Origin: Halobacillus litoralis
GTDB taxonomy: Bacteria; Bacillota; Bacilli; Bacillales; Halobacillaceae
Direction: 5' to 3'
Assembly: GCF_009856355.1 (NCBI RefSeq)
Contig: NZ_WMEW01000001.1
Coordinates: 62,001 to 126,000, forward strand
DNA: 64,000 nt
The notes beneath the pieces are model-generated. The model did not search any database, had not been told where the DNA came from, and saw only the letters and a list, made by a program, of their open reading frames with translations. Below are positions 43,380 through 52,356 of this stretch, one piece after another. How positions within the stretch are numbered: position 1 is the first letter of the stretch; every line of letters begins with the position of its first letter. A program made the translations under genes and the position numbers.

Positions 43380-45542
43380 TTAAAGAGCAGATCTCTGCTC
43401 ACTGACTGCATTCGTCTGTCTAAGATTGAATAGAAGGATGAGCGCAAAAGCCGCCAACCCAATAAAGTCGGTCCATAGGCCGGGATAAATCAGCAGCAGG
43501 GCGCCTGCTCCGGCAAGAAAACGAAACCCTGTGGAGACCTTTTTCTTCAAGTAACCCTCTGTCATGATGGACAGAAGGAAAACGCCGATGAGGGACGTAA
43601 CGGTAATCGTCACGATGTTCATAACCGTCGCATCGATCATTAACATTTCGTGCGAAAACACAAACATGAAGGGCACAATAAATCCGGCAATCGCCAGCTT
43701 CATCGCTTGGAAACCGGTTTTGTTCGGATCACCGCCTGCGACTCCGGCTCCGGCGAAGGCAGCAAGAGCTACAGGTGGAGTAATGTTGGCGAAGATACCA
43801 AAGTAAAACACAAACATATGGGCAACAAACGTCGCCGTTTCTGTCGATCCTGCCAGCTCTCTGTAAAGCGGCAGCTGGAGAAGAATAGGCGCAGCCATCG
43901 TACTTGTAATGATATACGTCGGGATACTCGGCAGCCCCATGCCTAAAATAATGGACGTGATCATCGTAAGCACCAGCGTAATGATCAGCTGGATCAGCGG
44001 ACTGTTCACCGCACTTCCAATACTTACGATACTGTTGGCGATTTCCAAGGCTACACCTGTTAAGGAGGCAATCCCTACAACGATTCCTACCGCTCCGCAG
44101 GCAATGGCAACGGGTACCGTTGTTTTGGCCCCTTCCTCCAAAGCCTTCAGGCAGTCGACAATGCCCACTTCATCGCCTTCCATCCGGAGACGTTTTCTCC
44201 ATAGATTAATAGCAAGTGGAACGGCTACGATCAGCATCAGCTCCCACCAGTCACTCCGTACGTTCGGGACGGCGCTGCCGGAAAGAACCGCAGACAGCTG
44301 CGGCTGGAAGATGAGAAATAGAGAAATTCCCAGGATAACAGGAATCATCCGCTTTGAACCGGCAATGACGACAGTCGCGATAATGGACCAGAATGCCGCA
44401 TAAAACGGAGTCTTCCCGGAAAACAACAGGTAGAGCAGAGTGAGCATTGGAATGATGAGGTGCCCGCGTTCAGCAATCACTTCTTTCACCGATGGCAGTT
44501 CACTTTTAGGCAGTCCTTGAAGCCCTCGCTTCGCCGCGCGGAAATGAACCTGAAGTAAAATTCCTACGTAGAACAAAAGAGCGGGAATAATTCCAGCAAG
44601 AATGATCTTGGTATAAGCGACGTTCAAATTTTCGGCCATAATAAAAGCGGCCGCCCCCATGATTGGAGGAAGGATCTGTCCACCCACACTGGCTGCGGAT
44701 TCAACGGCTCCCGAAAAGTTCTTTTTATAGCCGATTTTCTTCATCAATGGGATCGTAAACGTTCCTGTCGTAACGACATTGGCGATCGCCGAGCCATTAA
44801 TCGAACCTAAAAACCCACTGGCGATGACCGCCACCTTGGCAGGACCGCCTTTCGTATGTCCGGCCACGGCAAGCGCCAGGTCGTTAAACAACTGCCCCAT
44901 ACCGGACCGGGCAAGAAAAGCCCCGAATAAGATGAACAGAATAATGTAGCTCGCCGAAACACCGATGGCCGTTCCGAGAACCCCTTCCGTGATGAAAACA
45001 AGCTGGGCAATGATCTGCTTCGACACACTGGTAATAATGACGCCGTTCAAATCAGGATAGACGGACAATTTCACATAAAATCCGTAAACCAAAAAGCCGA
45101 GCCCAAGCAGGGTAAGCCCCCATCCCGTCACCCTTCTTGTAATATCAAATAAAAGAAGCAGAATGAGAATCCCGACATAGAAATCCATATCGTTGATCTG
45201 ACCCCCGGATTGAATAATCCGTTCAGCCGTCAAGAACATGTACAAGCCGGCAAATATCGATAGCCCTGCCGTGATGTAATCATAAACCGGGACGTTCCTG
45301 CTTCCCCTTTTTCTAACAAAAGGGTACAGTAAAAATCCAAGTGTCATTAAGGTATAAAGGTGGATACTCCGTTGTTTTATATCCACGAGCGAACCGGCAT
45401 AGGACGTGTATAAATGAAATAAGGATAACGAAACAGCCAGGACAGAAATCGCAAGCGCCATTGGCTTTACAAAGTCCGTCCGGGTTGTGCTTTCCCGATC
45501 ATACTTTTCTGCCGTGTCACTGTTCTGTTTGTTCATCATCAT
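43380..45542 (-). CDS. TRAP transporter permease, fused small and large subunits
   Basis: A 720-residue membrane protein with about 17-18 helices, in which the four-helix DctQ-like and twelve-helix DctM-like parts are fused, as is usual for TAXI-type TRAP systems. The LARSGMGQLFNDLALA region and GGQILPPIMGAAAFIMAE loops are typical of the large subunit. It imports an organic acid using the sodium or proton gradient together with the TAXI binding protein. The ATG at 45542 overlaps the stop of the DUF1850 gene by four bases. Confidence 0.92.
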   Translation of the reverse strand: MMMNKQNSDTAEKYDRESTTRTDFVKPMALAISVLAVSLSLFHLYTSYAGSLVDIKQRSIHLYTLMTLGFLLYPFVRKRGSRNVPVYDYITAGLSIFAGLYMFLTAERIIQSGGQINDMDFYVGILILLLLFDITRRVTGWGLTLLGLGFLVYGFYVKLSVYPDLNGVIITSVSKQIIAQLVFITEGVLGTAIGVSASYIILFILFGAFLARSGMGQLFNDLALAVAGHTKGGPAKVAVIASGFLGSINGSAIANVVTTGTFTIPLMKKIGYKKNFSGAVESAASVGGQILPPIMGAAAFIMAENLNVAYTKIILAGIIPALLFYVGILLQVHFRAAKRGLQGLPKSELPSVKEVIAERGHLIIPMLTLLYLLFSGKTPFYAAFWSIIATVVIAGSKRMIPVILGISLFLIFQPQLSAVLSGSAVPNVRSDWWELMLIVAVPLAINLWRKRLRMEGDEVGIVDCLKALEEGAKTTVPVAIACGAVGIVVGIASLTGVALEIANSIVSIGSAVNSPLIQLIITLVLTMITSIILGMGLPSIPTYIITSTMAAPILLQLPLYRELAGSTETATFVAHMFVFYFGIFANITPPVALAAFAGAGVAGGDPNKTGFQAMKLAIAGFIVPFMFVFSHEMLMIDATVMNIVTITVTSLIGVFLLSIMTEGYLKKKVSTGFRFLAGAGALLLIYPGLWTDFIGLAAFALILLFNLRQTNAVSEQRSAL

Positions 45543-46033
45543 AACTCTCCCTTCCAACCCTGCCACTTCAGAACGATAAACTTCCAGGCGGGCATACGAT
45601 TGACCGATACTTGATAAGCCGTCTTTTCATCCAGCTGGTACGTGATATCTTTCCCATAGGAAAGCCGGTGTTCTGTTGTTTCTCCCGTGCGGAAAGCGAG
45701 ACTGCTCCCGATTGGCTGATGAATGCCGTCCATGTACACCCAGCCGTCCCGGACATACGTATCCTCCCCTGTATTATGGGGAACACCGGCCCCGAATGTT
45801 TTAAAGCGTGTCCCAGTCAGGGTGATCCCCCCATCCTGGACGATGAATCGTTCTTCCCAATCCTCTTTCTCAACGGAGTGCTCCCAGCGGATGCGGAACT
45901 CCTGCTCCGGATTCGTAAGATGAACAACGTCGATCTTCTCTTCTTTGGATAGGGTGAACGCTTCGACCGTATAAAAGACAGAGAACAGGAAAATAGTGCA
46001 GACACCGATGAGGAAGACATAGTAGATTTTCAT
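45539..46033 (-). CDS. DUF1850 protein of the TAXI-TRAP operon
   Basis: About 164 residues: one N-terminal helix (YYVFLIGVCTIFLFSVFY) and an extracytoplasmic beta-rich domain (RWEHSVEKEDWEERFIV; FGAGVPHNTGED) of the DUF1850 family, which is found between TAXI receptor and permease genes. The start is uncertain: GTG at 46048 lies in a hairpin (46043-46064), so I prefer the ATG at 46033 although its ribosome site is poor. A receptor-permease accessory role is inference. Confidence 0.82.
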   Translation of the reverse strand: MKIYYVFLIGVCTIFLFSVFYTVEAFTLSKEEKIDVVHLTNPEQEFRIRWEHSVEKEDWEERFIVQDGGITLTGTRFKTFGAGVPHNTGEDTYVRDGWVYMDGIHQPIGSSLAFRTGETTEHRLSYGKDITYQLDEKTAYQVSVNRMPAWKFIVLKWQGWKGEL

Positions 46034-46072
46034 CCTAATAAAGGGCACCGGATCAACGATGCCCTCTCCCCT

Positions 46073-47062
46073 TTACTCTAAAATTCCCTGTTCTTCATAA
46101 AATTTCTCGGCACCGGGATGCAGCGGTGCAATCAAGCCTTTCGCAATTTCATCTCTGTCCAGTTGTTTTAAGGCTCCAACGGAAACTTCCTCAGTACCCA
46201 AATACTCGTAATACCGTTTTGTCATGTCATAAACGACGTCTTCACTTACATCTTTGGAAACGATAATCATGTTCTGAATTCCGACCGTTTCCACTGCTTC
46301 ATCAAGATCATAGGCTGCTTCATTTCCAGCTTCGATGGTATTCGACTTATAGAAAGGGTACTTGTCCATTAACGTCTTGGCTGTCTCCCCGCTGATTTCA
46401 ACGAACTGAATGTCTGTCTGCTGCATCAAATCGGTAATATTGCTGTTGGGAACGCCTGATGTAAAAAAGGCCGCATCCAGATTTCCGTTCTTCATTTCCT
46501 GCACGCTGTCGGCGTAGCCCGTATGCGTAACTTTGGAAAGATCATCATACGTAATATCTTCGGCCTCCAGGACTTTCTTCGCACTCTGTTCCACGCCGGA
46601 ACCGACTTTTCCAACTCCGACTTTTTTGCCTTTCAAATCAGCCACAGATGTTATGCCGCTGTCTTTTAATGCGACAATCTGGACAACATTCTGGTACATC
46701 CCTGCCATAGCCTGAATATCGACCGCATTTCCATCAAACTGTCCCTGCCCTTCAATCGCGTCATAACCGACATCACTCATAATGATTGCCATCTGGTTCA
46801 ATCCATCCTTGATATTCTGGATATTTGCGACAGAGGCTCCTGTGGATTCCACAGTTACGTTCGCTACACTGTCACTTTCCTCAAATACAGGCTTAACAGC
46901 ACCGCCGATGGGATAGTATGTCCCTGATGTTCCCCCTGTTCCAAATACAATCGATTCAGAGCCCCCGGATCCGGACGCCTCTTCTGAATCCCCGCTGCCT
47001 CCACAAGCAGCTAAAAATGCCGTCAGCATCAGTACAGATATAAGAAATACACGCTTCATCAT
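46073..47062 (-). CDS. TAXI-family TRAP substrate-binding lipoprotein
   Basis: A 329-residue extracellular binding protein with lipobox LAAC (Cys20), a Gly/Ser linker and the TAXI domain (FGTGGTSGTYYPIGGAV at the front, MAIIMSDVGYDAIEG). It feeds the fused TRAP permease two genes downstream. GGAGG lies seven bases before the ATG at 47062. TAXI receptors take dicarboxylates, glutamate or related acids; here the neighbouring sensor suggests a dicarboxylate. A cre-like box lies 35 bases upstream. Confidence 0.9.
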   Translation of the reverse strand: MMKRVFLISVLMLTAFLAACGGSGDSEEASGSGGSESIVFGTGGTSGTYYPIGGAVKPVFEESDSVANVTVESTGASVANIQNIKDGLNQMAIIMSDVGYDAIEGQGQFDGNAVDIQAMAGMYQNVVQIVALKDSGITSVADLKGKKVGVGKVGSGVEQSAKKVLEAEDITYDDLSKVTHTGYADSVQEMKNGNLDAAFFTSGVPNSNITDLMQQTDIQFVEISGETAKTLMDKYPFYKSNTIEAGNEAAYDLDEAVETVGIQNMIIVSKDVSEDVVYDMTKRYYEYLGTEEVSVGALKQLDRDEIAKGLIAPLHPGAEKFYEEQGILE

Positions 47063-47096
47063 AAGATTGCCTCCAATTCGTAATATTCTAAAAATA

Positions 47097-47112
47097 ATGG
47101 TAACGCTTACAA
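47097..47112 (-). promoter_or_regulatory. Candidate cre box of the TAXI-TRAP operon
   Basis: The reverse strand reads TTGTAAGCGTTACCAT, one mismatch from the cre consensus. Position just upstream of the TAXI start suggests CcpA repression of this organic-acid uptake system. Confidence 0.6.
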
Positions 47113-47163
47113 AAAAGATTGAGAATATTACGGACATAATGGACATTTTGGTCTTTTTGGTCA

Positions 47164-47193
47164 TAAAAAAACTCCCCTGCACATAAGGAGAGT
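47164..47193 (-). terminator. Terminator of the response regulator gene
   Basis: CTCTCCT pairs with AGGGGAG and is followed by seven T on the reverse strand. The sensor/regulator pair is thus separated from the TAXI-TRAP operon it probably controls. Confidence 0.8.
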
Positions 47194-47882
47194 CAAGATT
47201 TTATCCGATAGCGGTTCACCGGGCGGCCTACCGTCCCATACTGGATATCGATGACCACTGATCCTTCTTTCTGAAGATATTCCAGATATCTTCTTGCCGT
47301 GACGCGGGCCGCTCCGATTTCTTCGGCCGCTTCCTCTGCCGACAGCGGGTGCGGGGCGGATTGTAAGACATGGAGCACTTGATTGAGCGTCTGCTCATTC
47401 AAGCCCTTCGGAAGCACTTTATTCCCCGCAGGGACAGCTGCCCCAAAAAGTTCATCCAGCTGGATCTGGCTGAGTTCCCCGTCCCCGCTGACGGTCGTCC
47501 GGTAGGTTCTGTACTTGTCCAGAGCGTGCTGCAGACGTTCAAATTTGAATGGCTTGATGATGTAGTCAATAACTCCGTACTGGTACATCGTTCGAATGGT
47601 TTCTTTCTCTTTTGAAGCCGTAATGGCGATCACATCGGCTTGGACACCGTTTGCACGCAGCAGCTTCAACGTCTCTACCCCGTTTAATTCGGGCATGTAC
47701 ACATCGATGATAATCAGCTGTGGGGTATGTTGGACCGCCAGCGCGACGCCTTCCCTCCCATTGGAAGCCACATCCTGCACCTTGAAAGGAGGCACCCTTT
47801 CTATAAACTGCCGGTTGACTTCCTGAACCATTGGATCATCTTCAATCAAAAGAACATCAAGCGTTTCTGACTGCCTGCTCAT
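47193..47882 (-). CDS. Response regulator, CitB/DctR type
   Basis: A 229-residue two-component regulator: receiver domain with phospho-acceptor Asp in LIIIDVYMPELNG and Lys in DYIIKPF, then a C-terminal winged helix (SAEEAAEEIGAARVTARRYLEYL). This build is that of DcuR, CitB and B. subtilis DctR. GGAGGG lies before the ATG at 47882, and the start overlaps the kinase gene by 26 bases. Its probable target is the TAXI-TRAP operon downstream. Confidence 0.9.
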   Translation of the reverse strand: MSRQSETLDVLLIEDDPMVQEVNRQFIERVPPFKVQDVASNGREGVALAVQHTPQLIIIDVYMPELNGVETLKLLRANGVQADVIAITASKEKETIRTMYQYGVIDYIIKPFKFERLQHALDKYRTYRTTVSGDGELSQIQLDELFGAAVPAGNKVLPKGLNEQTLNQVLHVLQSAPHPLSAEEAAEEIGAARVTARRYLEYLQKEGSVVIDIQYGTVGRPVNRYRIKS

Positions 47883-49479
47883 CCTGTCCCTCCTCGATGA
47901 TAAGTGGTAGATCAATGATCATGGTTGTCCCCTCTCCTTCCGTTGATTTTACTGTTATTTTTCCCATGGCCTGATCCACAAGATTTTTGATCAGATACAA
48001 TCCGATCCCGGACCCATGATCTCCTTTCGTGGAAAAGCCCTTGGTATACATCTGCCGGCTTATTGAGGGGCTCATCCCTATCCCATTATCTTCTACGATG
48101 ATTGAGCACGTTTCTTCGTCCTGCAGAACCGCCACCCGGATCGTCTTTTCATCCTGCTGGATTCCTTCAAAGGCGTGAAAGGCATTTTCTATCAGATTTC
48201 CCAGTATGAGCACCATGTCATGATGGTCCCAGAGCGGAGGAAATACAGGCAGTCCGCTGTCTTCCTCTACAGAAACATCAATACCCAATTCCTTACCTCT
48301 GGCTATTTTACTTAAAAGAAGGCCGGCAATGCTGTAATCCTGGAAGGCGGCCAGAAGCGAGCGCGACAGCTTCTCCTGCTTTTCCGATATGTCAAATACA
48401 TACTGAAGTGCTTCCTCATTCTGTTCCAGCTGAATCATCCCAGCAATCGTATGAAGCTTATTGCGATGCTCATGGTTCTGGACACGCAGCGCGTCGACAA
48501 AAGCCTTCACCCCCGTCAGCTCTTCGGCGAGACGGGTCACTTCTGTACGATCCTGGAAAATCAGGACAGCTCCGGCGTACCGGCCCTCCACTTTGATCGG
48601 AATGCTCGTGAAAAGAAGGAGCTTCATGCCGGCCCTGATTTCTCGATTAAACACGGGCTCTCCCACCGTGAGGACATGATCAAGTTTCAGACCGGGGGTG
48701 AGATTATGTAAAGACTTTCCTTTGGATAGTCCGGTAAAATGAAGGAGGATTCTTGCTTTTTGGTTCATTAAAGTGACTTTTCCCGATGCGTCCACCGTCA
48801 CAATTCCTTCATTCATGGCTTCAAATGCTGCGGTCCGCTCTTCATAAAGCTGGACAATTTCGTGAGGCTCCAAAGCAAACATCTGCTCTTTTAAATGACG
48901 GGCAAGCAGCCAGGACCCGGCAATCCCAAAAAGAGAAGTAAGCAGAAGAACAATCCCTATTTCGTTTTTCATCGCCCAGATGATTTCCCCCACAGAGGGG
49001 AGGATTTCACCGACCACTACGACCCCGATCTGCTCATGGTTCTCATCCATGACAGGGACAAACCCGCGGACAGCCGTCCCGGATTCTCCTTTCGCTTTGG
49101 AGGTGTAGCTGTGTTCAGCAAAAGCCGGCCCTTCATCTCTGCCTGAAGAAAGACTGCCCAGCTGGTCTTCGACAGGGTGCGAGTAGCGGATGCGGTTCAT
49201 GTTAAGAACAACGATGTAATTCGATTGGTACACGGTGCGCATCTGTTCGACTACGGGCTGAATATTCTTCCAGCCTCTCGGCTCTTGGAGGTTATTCCGG
49301 ACCTCCGGAAGATTCGCGATCGTCTGCCCGGTCAGGAGCGCCCGTTCCCCCAGCTCTTCTTCTTTCGTCTCGACCGTATGGCCGACAATGAGGATTCCAC
49401 CGATCATCAAAGAGAAAAGGACCATACCAAACGATAGAATGGTAATCTTCCAGCGAATCGGCATGCGTTTCAGTGACAT
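47857..49479 (-). CDS. Sensor histidine kinase, CitA/DcuS/DctS type
   Basis: A 540-residue membrane kinase: helix 1 (about 13-32), extracellular PAS-like (CitA/DcuS) sensor domain (about 35-170), helix 2 (about 176-196), cytosolic PAS (about 215-310), phospho-acceptor His in NHEHRNKLHTI, and an HATPase domain with NLIENAFHAF, DNGIGM and GSGIGLYL. It senses an external di- or tricarboxylate and phosphorylates the adjacent regulator. It is divergent from a DctB-like binding-protein gene, as expected for a DctB-DctS-DctR sensing set. Confidence 0.92.
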   Translation of the reverse strand: MSLKRMPIRWKITILSFGMVLFSLMIGGILIVGHTVETKEEELGERALLTGQTIANLPEVRNNLQEPRGWKNIQPVVEQMRTVYQSNYIVVLNMNRIRYSHPVEDQLGSLSSGRDEGPAFAEHSYTSKAKGESGTAVRGFVPVMDENHEQIGVVVVGEILPSVGEIIWAMKNEIGIVLLLTSLFGIAGSWLLARHLKEQMFALEPHEIVQLYEERTAAFEAMNEGIVTVDASGKVTLMNQKARILLHFTGLSKGKSLHNLTPGLKLDHVLTVGEPVFNREIRAGMKLLLFTSIPIKVEGRYAGAVLIFQDRTEVTRLAEELTGVKAFVDALRVQNHEHRNKLHTIAGMIQLEQNEEALQYVFDISEKQEKLSRSLLAAFQDYSIAGLLLSKIARGKELGIDVSVEEDSGLPVFPPLWDHHDMVLILGNLIENAFHAFEGIQQDEKTIRVAVLQDEETCSIIVEDNGIGMSPSISRQMYTKGFSTKGDHGSGIGLYLIKNLVDQAMGKITVKSTEGEGTTMIIDLPLIIEEGQDEQAVRNA

Positions 49480-49572
49480 GGATTTACTCCTTTCCCCCTT
49501 TGTCCTTCCAGTGTATCATCTTCCCGGCGGATTATGGTACACTTGTGTAAACGATTTCAGGGAGTGCTGCCA

Positions 49573-50622
49573 TTGAGAACTTTTGCACTCATTGCTCTCT
49601 TCATTTTCAGCGGAGTGCTGGCGGCGTTTGTTTTCGGTTTTGATCTTAAAGATACGGTCCAGCCGCTGGAATATGATGATGAACAGGAGGGCCTGGAGGA
49701 TCAGGTGGTTATTAAATTCAGTCACGTCACTTCTGAGCACACCCCTAAGGGTTTGGCGGCCCGTAAGTTTGCCGAGCTTGTAGAGGCACGGACCAATGGG
49801 ACCATTTCTGTAGAAATCTATGCCAACGGATCTTTGTACAACGATCAGGATGAGCAGCAGGCCCTTAAAGAAAACCGGGTACAGATGATTGCACCCGCTA
49901 CGTCTAAGCTCACTTCGCAATTTCCCAAATTCCAAATTCTGGACCTTCCTTATGCTTTTTCCTCCTATAAGGAAGTCAGAAAAGCATATGAGGGATCGAT
50001 TGGACGGACACTGCTTGCTGAACTGCATACGTCCGAAATGAAGGGGATGGGGTTCTGGTATAACGGCTTTAAGCAAATGACAAGCCGCACAAAGGCTCTG
50101 CTCCATCCGGCCGACTTTGAACAGATGCATTTCCGAAGGATGCCAAGCCCGGTGATTGAGAGGCAGTTTCAGGCGCTGGATGCGAGTACAAGCCTGCTTC
50201 CCTTTAATAAAACCTATCAAAACTTGAATGTGGAATTCATTCAAGGCCAGGAAAACACCACTTCGAACATTTATACGAAAAAGATGTATGAGACGCAGGA
50301 CCATTTAACAGTAAGCAATCACGGCTACCTTGGCTACATCGTCCTGACGAATGAAACCTTCTGGAAGAACCTATCCCCCGAACAGCAGAAGATCATCGAG
50401 TCTTCGCTGGCAGATACAACCGATTGGATCCGCCGCCATTCCATTGAAACAAACGATGCCCACCTCAGAGAATTGAAGCGCACCGAATCCATCAGCATCC
50501 ATTATCTGGACAAGGAGCAGCAGGAGATATGGAGACATGCGCTGGAACCGGTTTACATAGAAACAGAGAAATTCACGGGCAGAGAATTGATACAGGAACT
50601 TAACCAAATCAAGGATCAGTAA
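49573..50622 (+). CDS. DctP-family dicarboxylate-binding protein, DctB-like co-sensor
   Basis: A 349-residue protein with an N-terminal signal anchor (FALIALFIFSGVLAAFVFGF) and a TRAP DctP fold (VIKFSHVTSEHTPKGLAARKFAEL, about 47-70; GTISVEIYANGSLY). No DctQ/DctM genes accompany it, and the TRAP permease in the window has its own TAXI receptor. It is divergent from the kinase, as is B. subtilis DctB, which helps DctS sense dicarboxylates. So it is more likely a co-sensor than a transport receptor. I choose TTG 49573 because AGGGAGTG precedes it; an upstream ATG lacks one. Confidence 0.85.
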   Translation: MRTFALIALFIFSGVLAAFVFGFDLKDTVQPLEYDDEQEGLEDQVVIKFSHVTSEHTPKGLAARKFAELVEARTNGTISVEIYANGSLYNDQDEQQALKENRVQMIAPATSKLTSQFPKFQILDLPYAFSSYKEVRKAYEGSIGRTLLAELHTSEMKGMGFWYNGFKQMTSRTKALLHPADFEQMHFRRMPSPVIERQFQALDASTSLLPFNKTYQNLNVEFIQGQENTTSNIYTKKMYETQDHLTVSNHGYLGYIVLTNETFWKNLSPEQQKIIESSLADTTDWIRRHSIETNDAHLRELKRTESISIHYLDKEQQEIWRHALEPVYIETEKFTGRELIQELNQIKDQ

Positions 50623-50635
50623 AGGAGGAGGACAA

Positions 50636-50941
50636 ATGAATACGATTTTTGTAGCCGGCCATGCCAAACTCCCTGCAGGGATGGCCGCCAACCATATTTC
50701 GGAATCTTTAACTTTGACACTTGAGGTGGATAGAAAATATGGAGTGATCGTCGATGCTTCCTGTACCCTCGCTACCGAGCACGGCCGGAGTTTCGTTAAA
50801 GCGTTATTAAAGGGATACAGTTTACAGGACGGTGTGGATGAGCCGGCCTCCAAGCTGAAAGAAGGATACTTAGGAAAGGCCGGGAACGCTCTGGAGGCTG
50901 CTCTTAAAGATTCTCATAAGCAGTACCTTCTCCATCAATAA
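50636..50941 (+). CDS. DUF3870 domain protein
   Basis: A 101-residue protein of the DUF3870 family (FVAGHAKLPAGMAA at the front; YGVIVDASCTLATEHGR in the middle with a conserved Cys and His). Function unknown. GGAGGAGG lies before the ATG and 13 bases separate it from the DctB-like gene, so both are made from one transcript. The family often sits beside dicarboxylate or hydroxy-acid genes (recollection). Confidence 0.85.
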   Translation: MNTIFVAGHAKLPAGMAANHISESLTLTLEVDRKYGVIVDASCTLATEHGRSFVKALLKGYSLQDGVDEPASKLKEGYLGKAGNALEAALKDSHKQYLLHQ

Positions 50942-50954
50942 TTGAATCATATGG

Positions 50955-51005
50955 AAAACCCGTACGATGATGGAAGATTAAGATCATTGTACGGGTTTAT
51001 TTTAT
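50955..51005 (+). terminator. Terminator of the dctB-like/DUF3870 operon
   Basis: A 10-bp stem AAACCCGTAC with GTACGGGTTT followed by T-rich sequence, shortly after the DUF3870 stop. Confidence 0.8.
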
Positions 51006-51126
51006 CGATTCGACCACTGATTATGTTTTTTACAGGCCGATTTCCATAACGGCTTTCGGACTGGGAGATTGGAGGAACCTCCTGCGCAGAAGCCTTCCCT
51101 CCAACGTTTTTCGCCGGGCCCTTTGA

Positions 51127-52344
51127 TCAGCTCATCGAAACCCTTTCCCTTTCCAGAGCAGGCAGTTTACGAGCAATCTCCTTCCCGATTTCCAATGAAG
51201 CGGTGGCTGCCGGGGAAGGGGCATTGCATACGTGAACGGTCCGTTTCCCTGGAATGATATAAAAATCGTCCACGAGCTTCCCATTTTTCAACATCGCCTG
51301 AGCCCGTACGCCGGCATCCGTCGGTACAACATCGTCCGCTTTGATATCGGGGACGAGACGCTGCAGGCTCTTCACAAAGCTTTCCTTATGAAAGGAGCGG
51401 ATCATTTCTTTCATTCCTTCCTTCATATTGGCTCCTGCAAGCTTCCAAAAACCCGGGAATGTCAACACCTCTTTCATGTCCCTCCACTGCATGTCCACTT
51501 TGCGGTAACCTTCCCGTTTAAGACTTAACACCGCATTCGGCCCGGCATGAACACCTCCATCCATCATTTTCGTCAAATGAACTCCTAAAAAGGGGAAGTC
51601 CGGATTGGGAACCGGGTAGATCAGCCCTTTTACAAGGTGGCGTTTTTCCGGAACCAATTCGAAATATTCACCACGGAATGGGACAATCTTCACATCCGTA
51701 TGAATGCCGCTCATGGCTGTTATCCGGTCACTGAATAAGCCGGCACAGTTGACCATATACCTGGCATAAATGGTCCGGGCGGTCGTTTCAATGACAACCT
51801 CATCCTGCTTCTCCACGATATCCTGTACAGGGGAGCCCAGGAAAATGTCGGCTCCCCCTTTTTTCAACAGCTCCATGAGTTTCCGGCTGACCTTTTTATA
51901 ATCGACAATGCCCGTGCTCGGTACTTTCAACCCGGCGAGCCCGTTGACATAAGGCTCAACATCGTGCAGCTCCTCTTTTGTAAGGCGTGTAACGTTCAAC
52001 CCATTCTGCCCGACCCGTTCATAAAGTGCTTCCATGCGGGGAAGCTCCCCGGGTTCTGTGGCCACAAGAACTTTCCCGCAGACATCGTGGGGCACCTCGT
52101 TCTCCTCACAAAACTGCACCATAGAATTCCTGCCTTGAACGGCCATCCTCGCTTTCAGGCTTCCAGGTTTATAATAAACACCGGAATGGATCACCCCACT
52201 GTTCCGGCCGGTTTGATGAGCCGCAATCTCCGTTTCTTTTTCAACAATAGCGATGGAGGCGTGTGGGTATTTGTTCTGCAGCGCATAAGCTGTAGACAGC
52301 CCGACAATCCCTGCCCCGATAATCGTGTAATCATACATATCCAT
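51127..52344 (-). CDS. lhgO: L-2-hydroxyglutarate oxidase
   Basis: A 405-residue FAD-dependent oxidase that converts L-2-hydroxyglutarate to 2-oxoglutarate at the membrane, passing electrons to quinone. It has the dinucleotide-binding loop IIGAGIVGLSTAYAL (8-22) and the ETEIAAHQTGRNSGVIHSGVYY segment of LhgO. It follows csiD by 12 bases, so product and substrate of the two enzymes are linked. In E. coli, CsiD and LhgO together degrade glutarate from lysine catabolism. Confidence 0.93.
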   Translation of the reverse strand: MDMYDYTIIGAGIVGLSTAYALQNKYPHASIAIVEKETEIAAHQTGRNSGVIHSGVYYKPGSLKARMAVQGRNSMVQFCEENEVPHDVCGKVLVATEPGELPRMEALYERVGQNGLNVTRLTKEELHDVEPYVNGLAGLKVPSTGIVDYKKVSRKLMELLKKGGADIFLGSPVQDIVEKQDEVVIETTARTIYARYMVNCAGLFSDRITAMSGIHTDVKIVPFRGEYFELVPEKRHLVKGLIYPVPNPDFPFLGVHLTKMMDGGVHAGPNAVLSLKREGYRKVDMQWRDMKEVLTFPGFWKLAGANMKEGMKEMIRSFHKESFVKSLQRLVPDIKADDVVPTDAGVRAQAMLKNGKLVDDFYIIPGKRTVHVCNAPSPAATASLEIGKEIARKLPALERERVSMS

Positions 52345-52356
52345 GCCCCCTGCCTT

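Noticed and set aside
49516..50304. Reverse-strand frame of 262 codons over the DctB-like gene
   Set aside because: Shadow of the forward DctP-family gene, whose fold and ribosome site are clear.
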